Of a stretch of DNA of 21,960 nt, positions 7,545 to 15,393 are shown piece by piece. Source of the DNA: Bacteroidetes bacterium UBA7692 (GTDB taxonomy: Bacteria; Bacteroidota; Bacteroidia; Chitinophagales; LD1); assembly GCA_002482725.1 (NCBI GenBank), contig DLGO01000139.1, positions 1-21,960 of the forward strand. The letters run 5' to 3'. The position numbers and the translations under genes are program-made. Each line of letters starts with the position of its first letter. Position 1 is the stretch's first letter. Below the pieces are notes generated by a model that did not search any database, was not told the DNA's origin, and saw nothing but the letters and a program-made list of their open reading frames with translations.

Positions 7545-8096
7545 TTGAGTACACGCATACAAATACAGGAACCCGAGTTGGTACAGCAGCTCCAAGAGCG
7601 CAGCGCTAAGGCGTTTGATATGCTGTATGACAGTTATAGCGCTGCTCTGTATGGGGTTATTCAACGCATGGTAACAGACGAAGAGCTGGCCAATGACCTG
7701 CTGCAGGAAGCATTTGTAAAAATATGGAATAATATAAGCCAGTACGATTCGGGCAAGGGCCGATTGTTTACCTGGATGATCAATTTAACACGCAATCTGG
7801 CGATAGATAAATTGCGCTCGAGGGGTCATAGGAACAGCCAAAAAAACCGTTCGCTGGATAATGCCGTAAATGAAGTCGATAGTTCATTAAGCACAACGTT
7901 TTCTGTAGAATCTATCGGGCTGAAAAAGCTGGTAGACGGTCTAAAAGAAGACCAACGTTTTATTATTGAGCTTCTATATTTTAAAGGATATACGCAGAGC
8001 GAGGTTGCCGAGGAGTTTGATATTCCGTTGGGGACAGTAAAGACACGTGTGCGTATGGCCGTAACGGAACTTAGAAAACACTTCGACTTAAAGTGA
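7545..8096 (+). CDS. ECF-type RNA polymerase sigma factor
   Basis: 183 residues. Region 2 (about 24-94) shows FDMLYDSYSAALYGVIQRM, DLLQEAFVKIWNNI and GRLFTWMINLTRNLAIDKLR. Region 4 (about 126-180) shows LKEDQRFIIELLYFKGYTQ and the helix-turn-helix EVAEEFDIPLGTVKTRVRMA. There is no region 1.1 or 3, as expected for ECF sigma factors. The start is read as TTG 7545, since the preceding in-frame sequence offers no ATG. The next gene begins with a GTG that overlaps this gene's stop (GTGA at 8093-8096). That points to translational coupling with the anti-sigma factor, which would keep the two in balance. It directs RNA polymerase to a special promoter set, probably including this cluster. Confidence 0.93.
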   Translation: MSTRIQIQEPELVQQLQERSAKAFDMLYDSYSAALYGVIQRMVTDEELANDLLQEAFVKIWNNISQYDSGKGRLFTWMINLTRNLAIDKLRSRGHRNSQKNRSLDNAVNEVDSSLSTTFSVESIGLKKLVDGLKEDQRFIIELLYFKGYTQSEVAEEFDIPLGTVKTRVRMAVTELRKHFDLK

Positions 8097-8911
8097 ACAC
8101 GAGCGAATACATAGAATCCGGAATTTTGGAGTTGTATGCCATACAGGGTTTGACCCCAGCAGAAATGCAGGAGGTAGAGGCTATGTGTGCTGCACATCCT
8201 GAAGTAAGGGCTGAGCTTGATGCTATATGTGCCTCGCTGGAAGGGCTTGCAGAAGTAGGTAAACTGAATCCGCCGCCTGCATTGAAAACAAGGATATCCA
8301 GTCAGCTAACATTTGCTACAGAGGCCCCGGTGCATAACATATTACCCGGTGAAACAAGGGTTGTAGCCATGAATTCATCTATGACACCATGGTATGCAGT
8401 AGCTGCATCTACTATGCTGCTGATAGCCAGTTCGGGCACGGCATACCATTTTTATAGCAAGAGCCAAAGCAGTGAGCAGGAATTGTTGGCAATACAAACA
8501 AAGAACTCCGTACTGGCAGACCAATACCAGAATGTACAAAAGGCAAGCTTCGAAATAACAGAAGCGATGGCTATAATGGAAAGAGCTGATGCTAAGGTAA
8601 AACTAATGCCAGCCAAGCCAGAGGTGACCATGAGTGCGATGGTATATTGGGATAAGGCAAATAACAAGACTTATATAGACCCGGCATCTCTTGCTGAGCT
8701 GGAAGAGGGTAGCCAGTATCAGCTTTGGGCATTGGTAGACGGCAAGCCGGTGGACCTTGGTGTAATAGCGGTAGACTTCCGCAACAGGCCGATGTATGAA
8801 ATGAAGGGTGTAGAAGGTGCACAAGCATTTGCTATAACTATAGAGCCCATGGGCGGTAGTGCCGGGCCTACTATGGAGAAGCTGGTGGTGCTGGGCAAGG
8901 TTGCTGTGTAA
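8093..8911 (+). CDS. RskA-type anti-sigma factor
   Basis: 272 residues from GTG 8093, overlapping the sigma stop by four bases. Residues 1-70 are a small helical cytoplasmic anti-sigma domain (SGILELYAIQGLTPAEMQEV, AHPEVRAEL). It has no HxxxCxxC zinc motif. One membrane helix lies at about 100-118 (WYAVAASTMLLIASSGTAY). A probable coiled coil covers about 122-155. The periplasmic C-terminal domain (about 175-272) carries the RskA signature SMVYWD-like start, QYQLWALVDGKPVDLGVI and FAITIEPMGGSAGPT. It should hold the sigma factor at the inner membrane until a periplasmic signal, usually stepwise proteolysis, frees it. It is not a FecR-type regulator. Confidence 0.9.
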   Translation: MNTSEYIESGILELYAIQGLTPAEMQEVEAMCAAHPEVRAELDAICASLEGLAEVGKLNPPPALKTRISSQLTFATEAPVHNILPGETRVVAMNSSMTPWYAVAASTMLLIASSGTAYHFYSKSQSSEQELLAIQTKNSVLADQYQNVQKASFEITEAMAIMERADAKVKLMPAKPEVTMSAMVYWDKANNKTYIDPASLAELEEGSQYQLWALVDGKPVDLGVIAVDFRNRPMYEMKGVEGAQAFAITIEPMGGSAGPTMEKLVVLGKVAV

Positions 8912-8952
8912 TGTTCCCTTTACATAGAGTTCATACTGGGAGGGTTAACAAA

Positions 8953-8988
8953 TTCTGAAATCCAATATATCGGACAGCTTCTGAAATC
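8953..8988. repeat. Exact 10-bp direct repeat between anti-sigma and receptor genes
   Basis: TTCTGAAATC occurs at 8953-8962 and 8979-8988, 26 bases apart, about two and a half helical turns. It lies 85-120 bases before the receptor start, in a 160-base gap with no gene. It could be an operator or activator site for the receptor; chance is possible. Confidence 0.4.
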
Positions 8989-9071
8989 ACTTAACTTTCA
9001 ATTAATATTGGCTTCATAATCCGGTTTTATTAGCGCGGTACTTTCGCGGCTGTTAACACACAGAACGGACA

Positions 9072-12005
9072 ATGAAGCAACTATTTACATTTTTAACCAC
9101 TTTGTATACCGCAGCCGCAATGGCATTGGGCGGAACTATCTCCGGCAAAATAGTGGATGCAAAATCGGGTGAAACCCTGATAGGTGCAGCAGCGGTAATA
9201 GAAGGGACTACAATAGGTGCAGTAACGGACCTGGATGGAAACTTTGTAATAAGCAATGTAGAGCCGGGTACTTATAATGTAGTGTTTAAGTATGTGGGCT
9301 ACCAACCAAAGCAGCTAAAGGCCGTAAAGGTAGAAGCAGGGAAAGTGATAACATTGAATACCCTGATGAGTGAAGAGAATACCACCTTGAATGAGGTACA
9401 GGTGGTGGCGCAGGCAAGGAGAGAAACCCAGGGAGCTATATATATAATGCAAAAGAACAGCACCGTGATACAAAGCGGGATAAGCAGCGAGGACATAAAA
9501 AGAAGCCCTGACAGGAGCAGTAGCGAGGTGATAAGGAGGGTAAGTGGTGCTACCATACAGGATGGTAAGTTTGCTGTGATAAGGGGACTGAGTGACAGGT
9601 ATAATATGGCTATGCTTAACAATGCTATACTGCCGAGCACGGAGCCTGACCGCAAGGCTTTTGCCTTTGATATCTTTCCGTCGAATGTGCTGGATAATAT
9701 CATCATCATGAAAACAGCGCAGCCTGACCTGCCAAGCGAGTGGGCCGGCGGACTTATACAGTTGAATACAAGGGATATTCCTGAGAAGACTTTTTTCAAT
9801 ATAAATGTGAGCCAAAATTTCACGGAGCAGACTACTTTTAAATCATACCAATCTTATGAAGGAAGCAAGACTGATTTTCTGGGATTTGATAACAGCCAAA
9901 GGAAATTGCCAAAGGATTTTCCATCGATAATAGAGCTGAAAGAACTACAAAGCGATGCCCCATATAATGAAGCATCGGGAAAGAAATTGCTGGAACTAAG
10001 CAGGCAGACTGCTAATAGCGATTGGGGTACTAAAACCAAAAAAACTGCCTACCCGGGCCAAAGCTATCAGTTGAGTGCGGGATTTGCGAAGCGAAAAAAT
10101 GACAACCAGTTTGGTGGAATTTTTGCCCTTACATACTCCAATACCCTGAAGTATACAGAAATGACGCGCAACAGGAAGGACGTAGATAATTCGCCATACC
10201 TGAACTATAGCGATAAGCGCTATAACAACTCTGTAGGCATAGCGGTATTGGCTAATCTGGCTACTATTATTAAGACCAACCACAAGATAAGCTGGAAGAA
10301 TATATATACCATTAACTCTGACGATAATACCACAGAACGTACAGGTACTAACTACTTCAGTAATGTGGATGTGAAAAGGTATAACCTGGAGTTTGTAAGC
10401 TCACGTGTGTTGAATACCAATCTTTCTGGAGAGCACGTATTTAAAGCAAATACAACGGAGCTAAGGTGGAAATGGAACGGAGGGGCAGTATTTATAGACC
10501 GCGACCAACCAAAGACATTGAGGTATTCCTACGACAGGTACCATAATGAATCGGACAATACTGATACAATACCATACAGGGCACAGATACAAAATATAGG
10601 CTCGGAGCCAAACTTCGGATCTATGTTCCACAGCTACCTGAAAGAAAAGGTATACAGCGCAGGCACTGACCTTGGTGTTCCTTTTAAAGTTGGGAAAAGT
10701 AAGCAGCTGGTAAGGGTTGGCGGCATGTACCAATACCGCAAAAGGGATTTTGTGGCGCGTAACCTGTTTATGTATACAGGTACCACATTGTCGGATAGTT
10801 TCCTTACCCAAGGAGCATCGGATATATACAATAGGGCCAATGTAGAAAATGGCAATTTGTTTTTAGGACAGCTATCATTTCCTGAAGACCAGTATAAAGC
10901 AAGTTCCGGCACCTATGCTGCTTATGCTATGATGGAAAATAATATATCAGATAAAACAAAAATAGTATGGGGGTTCCGCTTTGAGTATTTCAACCAGCAA
11001 CTTACCGCACCTACTGCGTTGAAAGAGATTTTTGAGATAGATGGAGAGGGAAATATGAAAATGAAAGTGAAGCAGATTGACTCTACCTACCGCAAAAGCT
11101 ATTACAGTGGTTACTATTCTCAGGATTCTGCGGGCAATACTAAGACCAGATTCCCATTGCTGCCTTCGATTAATATTATGCAGAAGATCAGCGATAATAT
11201 GAACCTGAGGTTTTCGTATTCGCAGACTATCAGCCGCCCGGAATTCAGGGAGGTGTCGCCATTCCGATACTACGACTTTGCGCGCGATGTGGAGTTACAA
11301 GGGAATGTAAACCTGAAGCAGACTTTTATTCATAATGCGGATATACGTTACGAGTTCTTCCTGGGACAAGGACAGGCAATCAGTGCTTCGCTATTCATGA
11401 AGCACTTTACCAATACTATAGAGCAAACATCTGTTGCTGCTGGTGGTCTGCAAATTTTCCGATATAACAATGCAGGTAGTGCGATACTAGGCGGTGCAGA
11501 GTTTGAAGTACGCAAATCGCTGGATTTTGTATCTAAGAAGCGTGGAAAGGATTTTACATTCACTGCCAATGTTGCCTATGTTTACTCACAGGTAGATTTG
11601 AGGAATGTGAAGAGCACGTCGGTAGATGAGGTATTGAGGCCAATGCAGGGACAGTCGCCATACATAGTGAATCTGGGCCTGAGCTATCTGCACCCTACGG
11701 TAGGTACAGGAGTGAACGTATTGTACAACCAGATAGGCGAGCGCCTGTATGCTGTAGGCGAGGTAGGTAATCCAAGCTGGTACGAGCACTGGAGGCCATT
11801 ACTTGATTTGCAGATAAGCCAACGGGTTTTCAAAAAAGGTATGGTTCGCTTTACCATGAGCGACATTATTGCCAAGCCTACTATATTCTACCAAAATGAT
11901 GTGCCTGGCACCAAAGGCCGCTCTTACAGTAAAGACCGTGACTATGTGGTGCGCAGTGAGAAAAACTACCGCAGCTATACCTTGCAGTTTAGCTACACTT
12001 TCTAA
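9072..12005 (+). CDS. TonB-dependent outer membrane receptor, full length
   Basis: 977 residues from ATG 9072. Signal peptide about 1-20. Carboxypeptidase-regulatory-like domain about 21-105 (GTISGKIVDAKSGETLIGAA, TDLDGNFVISNVEPGTYNVV). A TonB-box-like stretch (LNEVQVVAQARRE) is followed by a plug at about 130-235 (FAVIRGLSDRYNMAMLNNAI, AGGLIQLNTR). The rest is the beta-barrel, with the receptor motif FSYSQTISRPEFREVSPF and an aromatic C terminus, TLQFSYTF. It has no N-terminal STN signalling domain, so FecA-style signalling to the sigma factor upstream is not expected. No SusD-like lipoprotein follows. It lies 160 bases behind the anti-sigma gene and may be a target of that sigma factor. A -7-like TACTTTCG lies at 9039-9046 without a well-placed -33 element. 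Ligand unknown. Confidence 0.95.
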   Translation: MKQLFTFLTTLYTAAAMALGGTISGKIVDAKSGETLIGAAAVIEGTTIGAVTDLDGNFVISNVEPGTYNVVFKYVGYQPKQLKAVKVEAGKVITLNTLMSEENTTLNEVQVVAQARRETQGAIYIMQKNSTVIQSGISSEDIKRSPDRSSSEVIRRVSGATIQDGKFAVIRGLSDRYNMAMLNNAILPSTEPDRKAFAFDIFPSNVLDNIIIMKTAQPDLPSEWAGGLIQLNTRDIPEKTFFNINVSQNFTEQTTFKSYQSYEGSKTDFLGFDNSQRKLPKDFPSIIELKELQSDAPYNEASGKKLLELSRQTANSDWGTKTKKTAYPGQSYQLSAGFAKRKNDNQFGGIFALTYSNTLKYTEMTRNRKDVDNSPYLNYSDKRYNNSVGIAVLANLATIIKTNHKISWKNIYTINSDDNTTERTGTNYFSNVDVKRYNLEFVSSRVLNTNLSGEHVFKANTTELRWKWNGGAVFIDRDQPKTLRYSYDRYHNESDNTDTIPYRAQIQNIGSEPNFGSMFHSYLKEKVYSAGTDLGVPFKVGKSKQLVRVGGMYQYRKRDFVARNLFMYTGTTLSDSFLTQGASDIYNRANVENGNLFLGQLSFPEDQYKASSGTYAAYAMMENNISDKTKIVWGFRFEYFNQQLTAPTALKEIFEIDGEGNMKMKVKQIDSTYRKSYYSGYYSQDSAGNTKTRFPLLPSINIMQKISDNMNLRFSYSQTISRPEFREVSPFRYYDFARDVELQGNVNLKQTFIHNADIRYEFFLGQGQAISASLFMKHFTNTIEQTSVAAGGLQIFRYNNAGSAILGGAEFEVRKSLDFVSKKRGKDFTFTANVAYVYSQVDLRNVKSTSVDEVLRPMQGQSPYIVNLGLSYLHPTVGTGVNVLYNQIGERLYAVGEVGNPSWYEHWRPLLDLQISQRVFKKGMVRFTMSDIIAKPTIFYQNDVPGTKGRSYSKDRDYVVRSEKNYRSYTLQFSYTF

Positions 12006-12024
12006 AATTTTCAGAAAATACAAT

Positions 12025-12065
12025 GTAAAGGGTATGGTGTTCGTCACTATACCCTTTACTTTTTT
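12025..12065 (+). terminator. Rho-independent terminator of the receptor gene
   Basis: Stem 12025-12039 pairs with 12045-12059 (GTAAAGGGTATGGTG with CACTATACCCTTTAC): 15 pairs with one G-U, loop TTCGT, then six T (12060-12065). It lies 19 bases after the receptor stop. Its T-run overlaps the -33 element of the next gene. Confidence 0.92.
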
Positions 12066-12093
12066 GTGCCAATCAAAATTACAAATACATTTG
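12063..12093 (+). promoter_or_regulatory. Bacteroidota-type promoter of the YvlD-like gene
   Basis: TTTG at 12063-12066, exactly 19 bases, then TACATTTG at 12086-12093, a perfect TAnnTTTG. The ATG of the next gene starts at 12098, only four bases after the -7 element, so the mRNA is probably leaderless or nearly so. The -33 TTTG is built from the end of the terminator's T-run. Confidence 0.7.
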
Positions 12094-12097
12094 CCAC

Positions 12098-12532
12098 ATG
12101 AATTTTCTGGTTAAGTTGCTTGTCAACTCTCTTGCGGTTATTATCGGTTCTTACTTGCTAAGCGGTGTGCATGTGCAGGATCCTATCTATGCAGTAATAG
12201 TGGCTGCCGTGCTTTCTATATTGAATGTTTCGGTAAAGCCATTGCTGTTGCTGTTTACGCTGCCGTTTACCATATTTACACTAGGTCTTTTTGTGCTGGT
12301 TATCAATGCCTCTATTATTATGATAGCGGACTGGCTTATACCAAGCGGTTTTGAGGTTGACGGATTTTGGTGGGCCCTTCTTTTTAGCCTGTTACTCTCA
12401 TTGCTCAAGAGCATATTGGAGTCGTTGGTAAAGAAGGACAATAACCCCGGCGGCAATGGTGGTAGCAGGTTGCGCGAACCCGAAGAGGGCGAGATCCAGG
12501 TTTTTGATAAGGACGGCAACAGGATAAAGTAA
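12098..12532 (+). CDS. YvlD / phage holin family 4-2-like membrane protein
   Basis: 144 residues with about four membrane helices (roughly 4-22, 28-54, 56-82, 90-112) and a charged tail rich in glycine, acid and lysine (DNNPGGNGGSRLREPEEGE). The family segments NSLAVIIGSYLLSGVHV, ILNVSVKPLLLLFTLPFTIF and TLGLFVLVINASIIMIADWL are clear. Despite the family name these are ordinary chromosomal envelope proteins of unknown function, linked in Bacillus to envelope stress. No lysin or other phage gene is near. It converges on the next gene with one base between the stop codons. Confidence 0.85.
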   Translation: MNFLVKLLVNSLAVIIGSYLLSGVHVQDPIYAVIVAAVLSILNVSVKPLLLLFTLPFTIFTLGLFVLVINASIIMIADWLIPSGFEVDGFWWALLFSLLLSLLKSILESLVKKDNNPGGNGGSRLREPEEGEIQVFDKDGNRIK

Positions 12533-12533
12533 G

Positions 12534-13445
12534 CTACGCTTTCTTGTAAATATCCTTAAGTGCAGTTAGTGCATCCTTGAATTTAAAGGAGTAGCCACTT
12601 CTCTCTATCTTTTCGGATGAGCAGTTGAGACTAGCTGTAACCATTCCAGCGCTTTCGCCCAACGCAATTTTTAAGGCAAAAACCGGAGTAGGAACCAATA
12701 TGGCATGGCTGTCCTTCGCCTTTACTATATTCTGTACCAGTTCTTTTATGGGTAGCGGAGTGGGTGCCGAAAGATTATAGGCTCCTTCCATATTGTTGTT
12801 TTCTACCGCATGTATAAAGATGCCGCACACATCATCTATATGTATCCATGGGTAGAATAAGGGTTCCTTGGCAAAATAGGGTGCTATGCCTAGAGGAACT
12901 GTTTTGTCTAGTTGGGGCAGCGCTCCACCGTCTTTGGCCAACACTATGCCTATCCGCAGCCTGCAAACGCGCATACCTAATTCTTTGAATTTGAGGGCGG
13001 CTTCTTCCCATTTTACGCAAACATCTGCCAGGAAATCATTGCCCGGATGTGTATCCTCTTTTAAAACCCTTGCTGAGCTGTCGCCATAGATACCTACCGC
13101 AGACGCACTAATAAAGGTAGTAACGCTGTGCTTATTGTTATGTAAAGTATTGAAGAGCAGGGTGGCGCTTTTTACGCGGCTGTCTATTATTTCTTTTTTA
13201 CGCTCATCGGTCCATCTTTTATCTGCCACACCGGCGCCTGCCAGGTGGATTATGGTGTCAACACCTTCAAATGCAGCAGTTTCTATTTCGCCCTTTTCTA
13301 CATCCCACTTAAATTCCTTTACTTTTTTGTTTCTTTTATCTGCCCTACGGCCCAGCGTGCTCACTTTGTGGCCTTTTTGTAGTAGTAATTCTGTCATTCT
13401 GGTGCCTACAAGCCCGCTTGCGCCTGTTATAAGTATATGTGCCAT
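12534..13445 (-). CDS. TIGR01777-family NAD(P)-dependent epimerase-like protein
   Basis: Start taken at ATG 13445, giving 303 residues, because the Rossmann strand MAHILITGASGLVGTRM begins there as in the family; an earlier in-frame start adds 14 residues of no family match. Nucleotide-binding GASGLVG at 8-14, DTIIHLAGAGVADKRWTD, FISASAVGIYGD, WEEAALKF, LRIGIVLAKDGGALP and PWIHIDDVCGIFIHAVEN are all typical of the extended short-chain dehydrogenase group near YfcH and SDR39U1. The C-terminal DUF1731-like part holds ALGESAGMVTASLNCSSEKI, with KIERSGYSFKF. The true substrate of this family is not established. It is transcribed away from the ABC importer operon and probably shares the spacer for its own promoter. 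Confidence 0.92.
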   Translation of the reverse strand: MAHILITGASGLVGTRMTELLLQKGHKVSTLGRRADKRNKKVKEFKWDVEKGEIETAAFEGVDTIIHLAGAGVADKRWTDERKKEIIDSRVKSATLLFNTLHNNKHSVTTFISASAVGIYGDSSARVLKEDTHPGNDFLADVCVKWEEAALKFKELGMRVCRLRIGIVLAKDGGALPQLDKTVPLGIAPYFAKEPLFYPWIHIDDVCGIFIHAVENNNMEGAYNLSAPTPLPIKELVQNIVKAKDSHAILVPTPVFALKIALGESAGMVTASLNCSSEKIERSGYSFKFKDALTALKDIYKKA

Positions 13446-13570
13446 GATTAGATTTGGTCTGATATTTAATAAGTTGGTGTGAAACAAGGTATTTATAGCT
13501 AAACCAAGTGATAAATACAGTTAATCACGCGCTTATAACACTAAAAAACGCATTACGGTTCAAACTGCTT

Positions 13571-13599
13571 TTTGATAGTGGCAGTTTCTGCTATATTTG
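13571..13599 (+). promoter_or_regulatory. Bacteroidota-type promoter of the ABC importer operon
   Basis: TTTG (13571-13574), 17 bases, then TATATTTG (13592-13599), a perfect TAnnTTTG. Transcription should begin near 13603, leaving a leader of about 24 bases before ATG 13627. This is the best-placed promoter for the three-gene operon. Confidence 0.7.
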
Positions 13600-13626
13600 G
13601 CACTCTTTAAAAAATAGAAAGCAATT

Positions 13627-15390
13627 ATGAAGAAACTATTAATACTATCTGCTGTTGCGTTGGTGGTGAGCGCTTCTCTCACTTCATGCAAGGGAAAAAA
13701 AGCAAAGACAGGTGCTAATGCTACTGTGGTAAACGCACGGGCACAGAGCGATCCTGATATGTTGAATCCTATCAACCTTTCTTCTGCAGATGGAAGATAT
13801 ATTTCGAGCCTTGTATTTGGTTCGTTGCTTGGAACAGACCCTGATAATTATTCTATTACACCATTTATGGTAGTTGCCCGTCCTACTATCACCGAAGTAA
13901 CAGAGGGGGAATTTAAAGGGGGTATAAAGCTGGACTTCGAAATACGCCCTGAAGCGGCATGGGATAATGGTACACCTATAACCGGTGATGATTATGCTTT
14001 CACGCTGAAAGCATTGTTGAATCCAAAAACGAACTGCCAGCCATTGAAACCGTACTACGAGTGGTTGGGTGATATAGTGGTTGATGCCACAGACAAAAAG
14101 AAATTCTCTATTATTTCTAAAGAAAAATATTTCAAAATAGAAGAAACGGCAGGTGGATATATCTTACCTGAATATGTTTATGATCCTGAGAAAATAATGA
14201 GCAAATTCAAGATCACAGACTTGAACTCAGAGTCAAAGCGCAATGCATTGAAAGAAAATGCAGATATCCAGAAGTTTGCGGAATTCTTTAACTCAGAAAA
14301 GTTCCAACGCGAAAAAGGTTTTGTCGTAGGAGCAGGGCCTTATGCTTTTGAAGAGTGGAAAACAAGCCAGAATATTACACTAGTGCGTAAAAAGAACTGG
14401 TGGGGCGATAAGCTGAAAGGTCGTGATTTTGAAGCTTTGCCGGAGAAAATCGTTTTCACCATGATTAAAGATGCTAACACAGCAACTACAGCATTGAAAG
14501 ATGGCCAGGTGGATGATTACCATGGATTGGAAGGTAAATTGTACGAAGAGCTATTGAAAAATGAAGCAGTGAACAAGAAGATCAAGCTTCAGCATCCTTC
14601 TATTTTTGCTTATTCTTTCATCGCATTCAATCTTAAAAATCCTAAGTTGAAAGATGTGAAAGTACGTGAAGCTTTTGCGCATACGATCAATAAAAAACAG
14701 ATAAACGAAGTTATTGGTTTTAACAGGGGTACAGAAGTAGAAACTTTTGTTCACCCGTCTCAAATACATTACAAAGGTGACATGAAGCCATACGCCTATG
14801 ATTTGGATGCAGCAAGAAAATTATTGGATGAAGCGGGTTGGAAAGATACTGACGGAGATGGTTTCAGGGATAAAGTGTTGAATGGTGAGAAAGCAAAATT
14901 GACGTTGGACTTTCTGGTGCCTGCCGGCAATAAAGGCCGTGAGCAAACAGGTATAATGATGAAAGAGGACCTTAAAAAAGTAGGTATAGACCTTACCATT
15001 ACAGGTAAAGAATGGAGTGTATACCTGCAGGATATGGATAATAAGACTTTCGAAACTACTTACGGTGCATTTACCATGAGCGCTACTATGAGCGATCCAA
15101 AACAGCAGTGGCATACTACTGCGGCGGTAACAGGTGGATCTAACAGTACTAGTTTTGGCAATGCTAAAACAGATAAGCTGATAGACGATATCCGTTCTGA
15201 ACTGGACGAAACAAAACGTATTGCCATGTACAAAGAGCTGCAACAGATTATTCATGATGAAATACCTTGTGTATTCATGTTCATACCTGCAAATAGACTT
15301 GGTATCAATAGACGTTTTGATGTGAAAACTACCATGATAGACCCCGGTTATCTGTACAACGAGTTTAAGGCTGTAAATACAAATCTGTAA
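13627..15390 (+). CDS. Peptide-type ABC transporter substrate-binding lipoprotein (SBP family 5)
   Basis: 587 residues. Lipoprotein signal with lipobox LTSC (Cys21), so it is anchored in the envelope. The fold follows OppA/DppA: ARAQSDPDMLNPINLSSADG at the start, LVFGSLLGTD, IRPEAAWDNGTPITGDDYAF, VVGAGPYAFEEWKTSQNITL, RKKNWWGD, VKVREAFAHTINKKQINEV, DLDAARKLLDEAGWKDTDGD, VGIDLTITGKEWSVYLQDMD and a C-terminal segment with the usual LQQIIHDEIPCVFMFIP. It should bind peptides or another small solute and hand it to the two permeases that follow (gap three bases to the first). The exact ligand cannot be inferred. A clear promoter lies upstream. Confidence 0.93.
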   Translation: MKKLLILSAVALVVSASLTSCKGKKAKTGANATVVNARAQSDPDMLNPINLSSADGRYISSLVFGSLLGTDPDNYSITPFMVVARPTITEVTEGEFKGGIKLDFEIRPEAAWDNGTPITGDDYAFTLKALLNPKTNCQPLKPYYEWLGDIVVDATDKKKFSIISKEKYFKIEETAGGYILPEYVYDPEKIMSKFKITDLNSESKRNALKENADIQKFAEFFNSEKFQREKGFVVGAGPYAFEEWKTSQNITLVRKKNWWGDKLKGRDFEALPEKIVFTMIKDANTATTALKDGQVDDYHGLEGKLYEELLKNEAVNKKIKLQHPSIFAYSFIAFNLKNPKLKDVKVREAFAHTINKKQINEVIGFNRGTEVETFVHPSQIHYKGDMKPYAYDLDAARKLLDEAGWKDTDGDGFRDKVLNGEKAKLTLDFLVPAGNKGREQTGIMMKEDLKKVGIDLTITGKEWSVYLQDMDNKTFETTYGAFTMSATMSDPKQQWHTTAAVTGGSNSTSFGNAKTDKLIDDIRSELDETKRIAMYKELQQIIHDEIPCVFMFIPANRLGINRRFDVKTTMIDPGYLYNEFKAVNTNL

Positions 15391-15393
15391 TTA

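Noticed and set aside
9039..9046. TACTTTCG as the -7 element of the receptor promoter
   Set aside because: It is one mismatch from consensus, but the only TTG upstream is 28 bases away, too far for the usual spacing.
9299..9823. A 174-codon open frame antisense to the receptor gene
   Set aside because: It is the shadow of the plug-domain coding sequence; its hydrophobic composition follows from the opposite strand.
12098..12532. Phage holin, suggesting a prophage
   Set aside because: The family name is historical; no lysin, structural or integrase gene is present and the neighbours are housekeeping genes.
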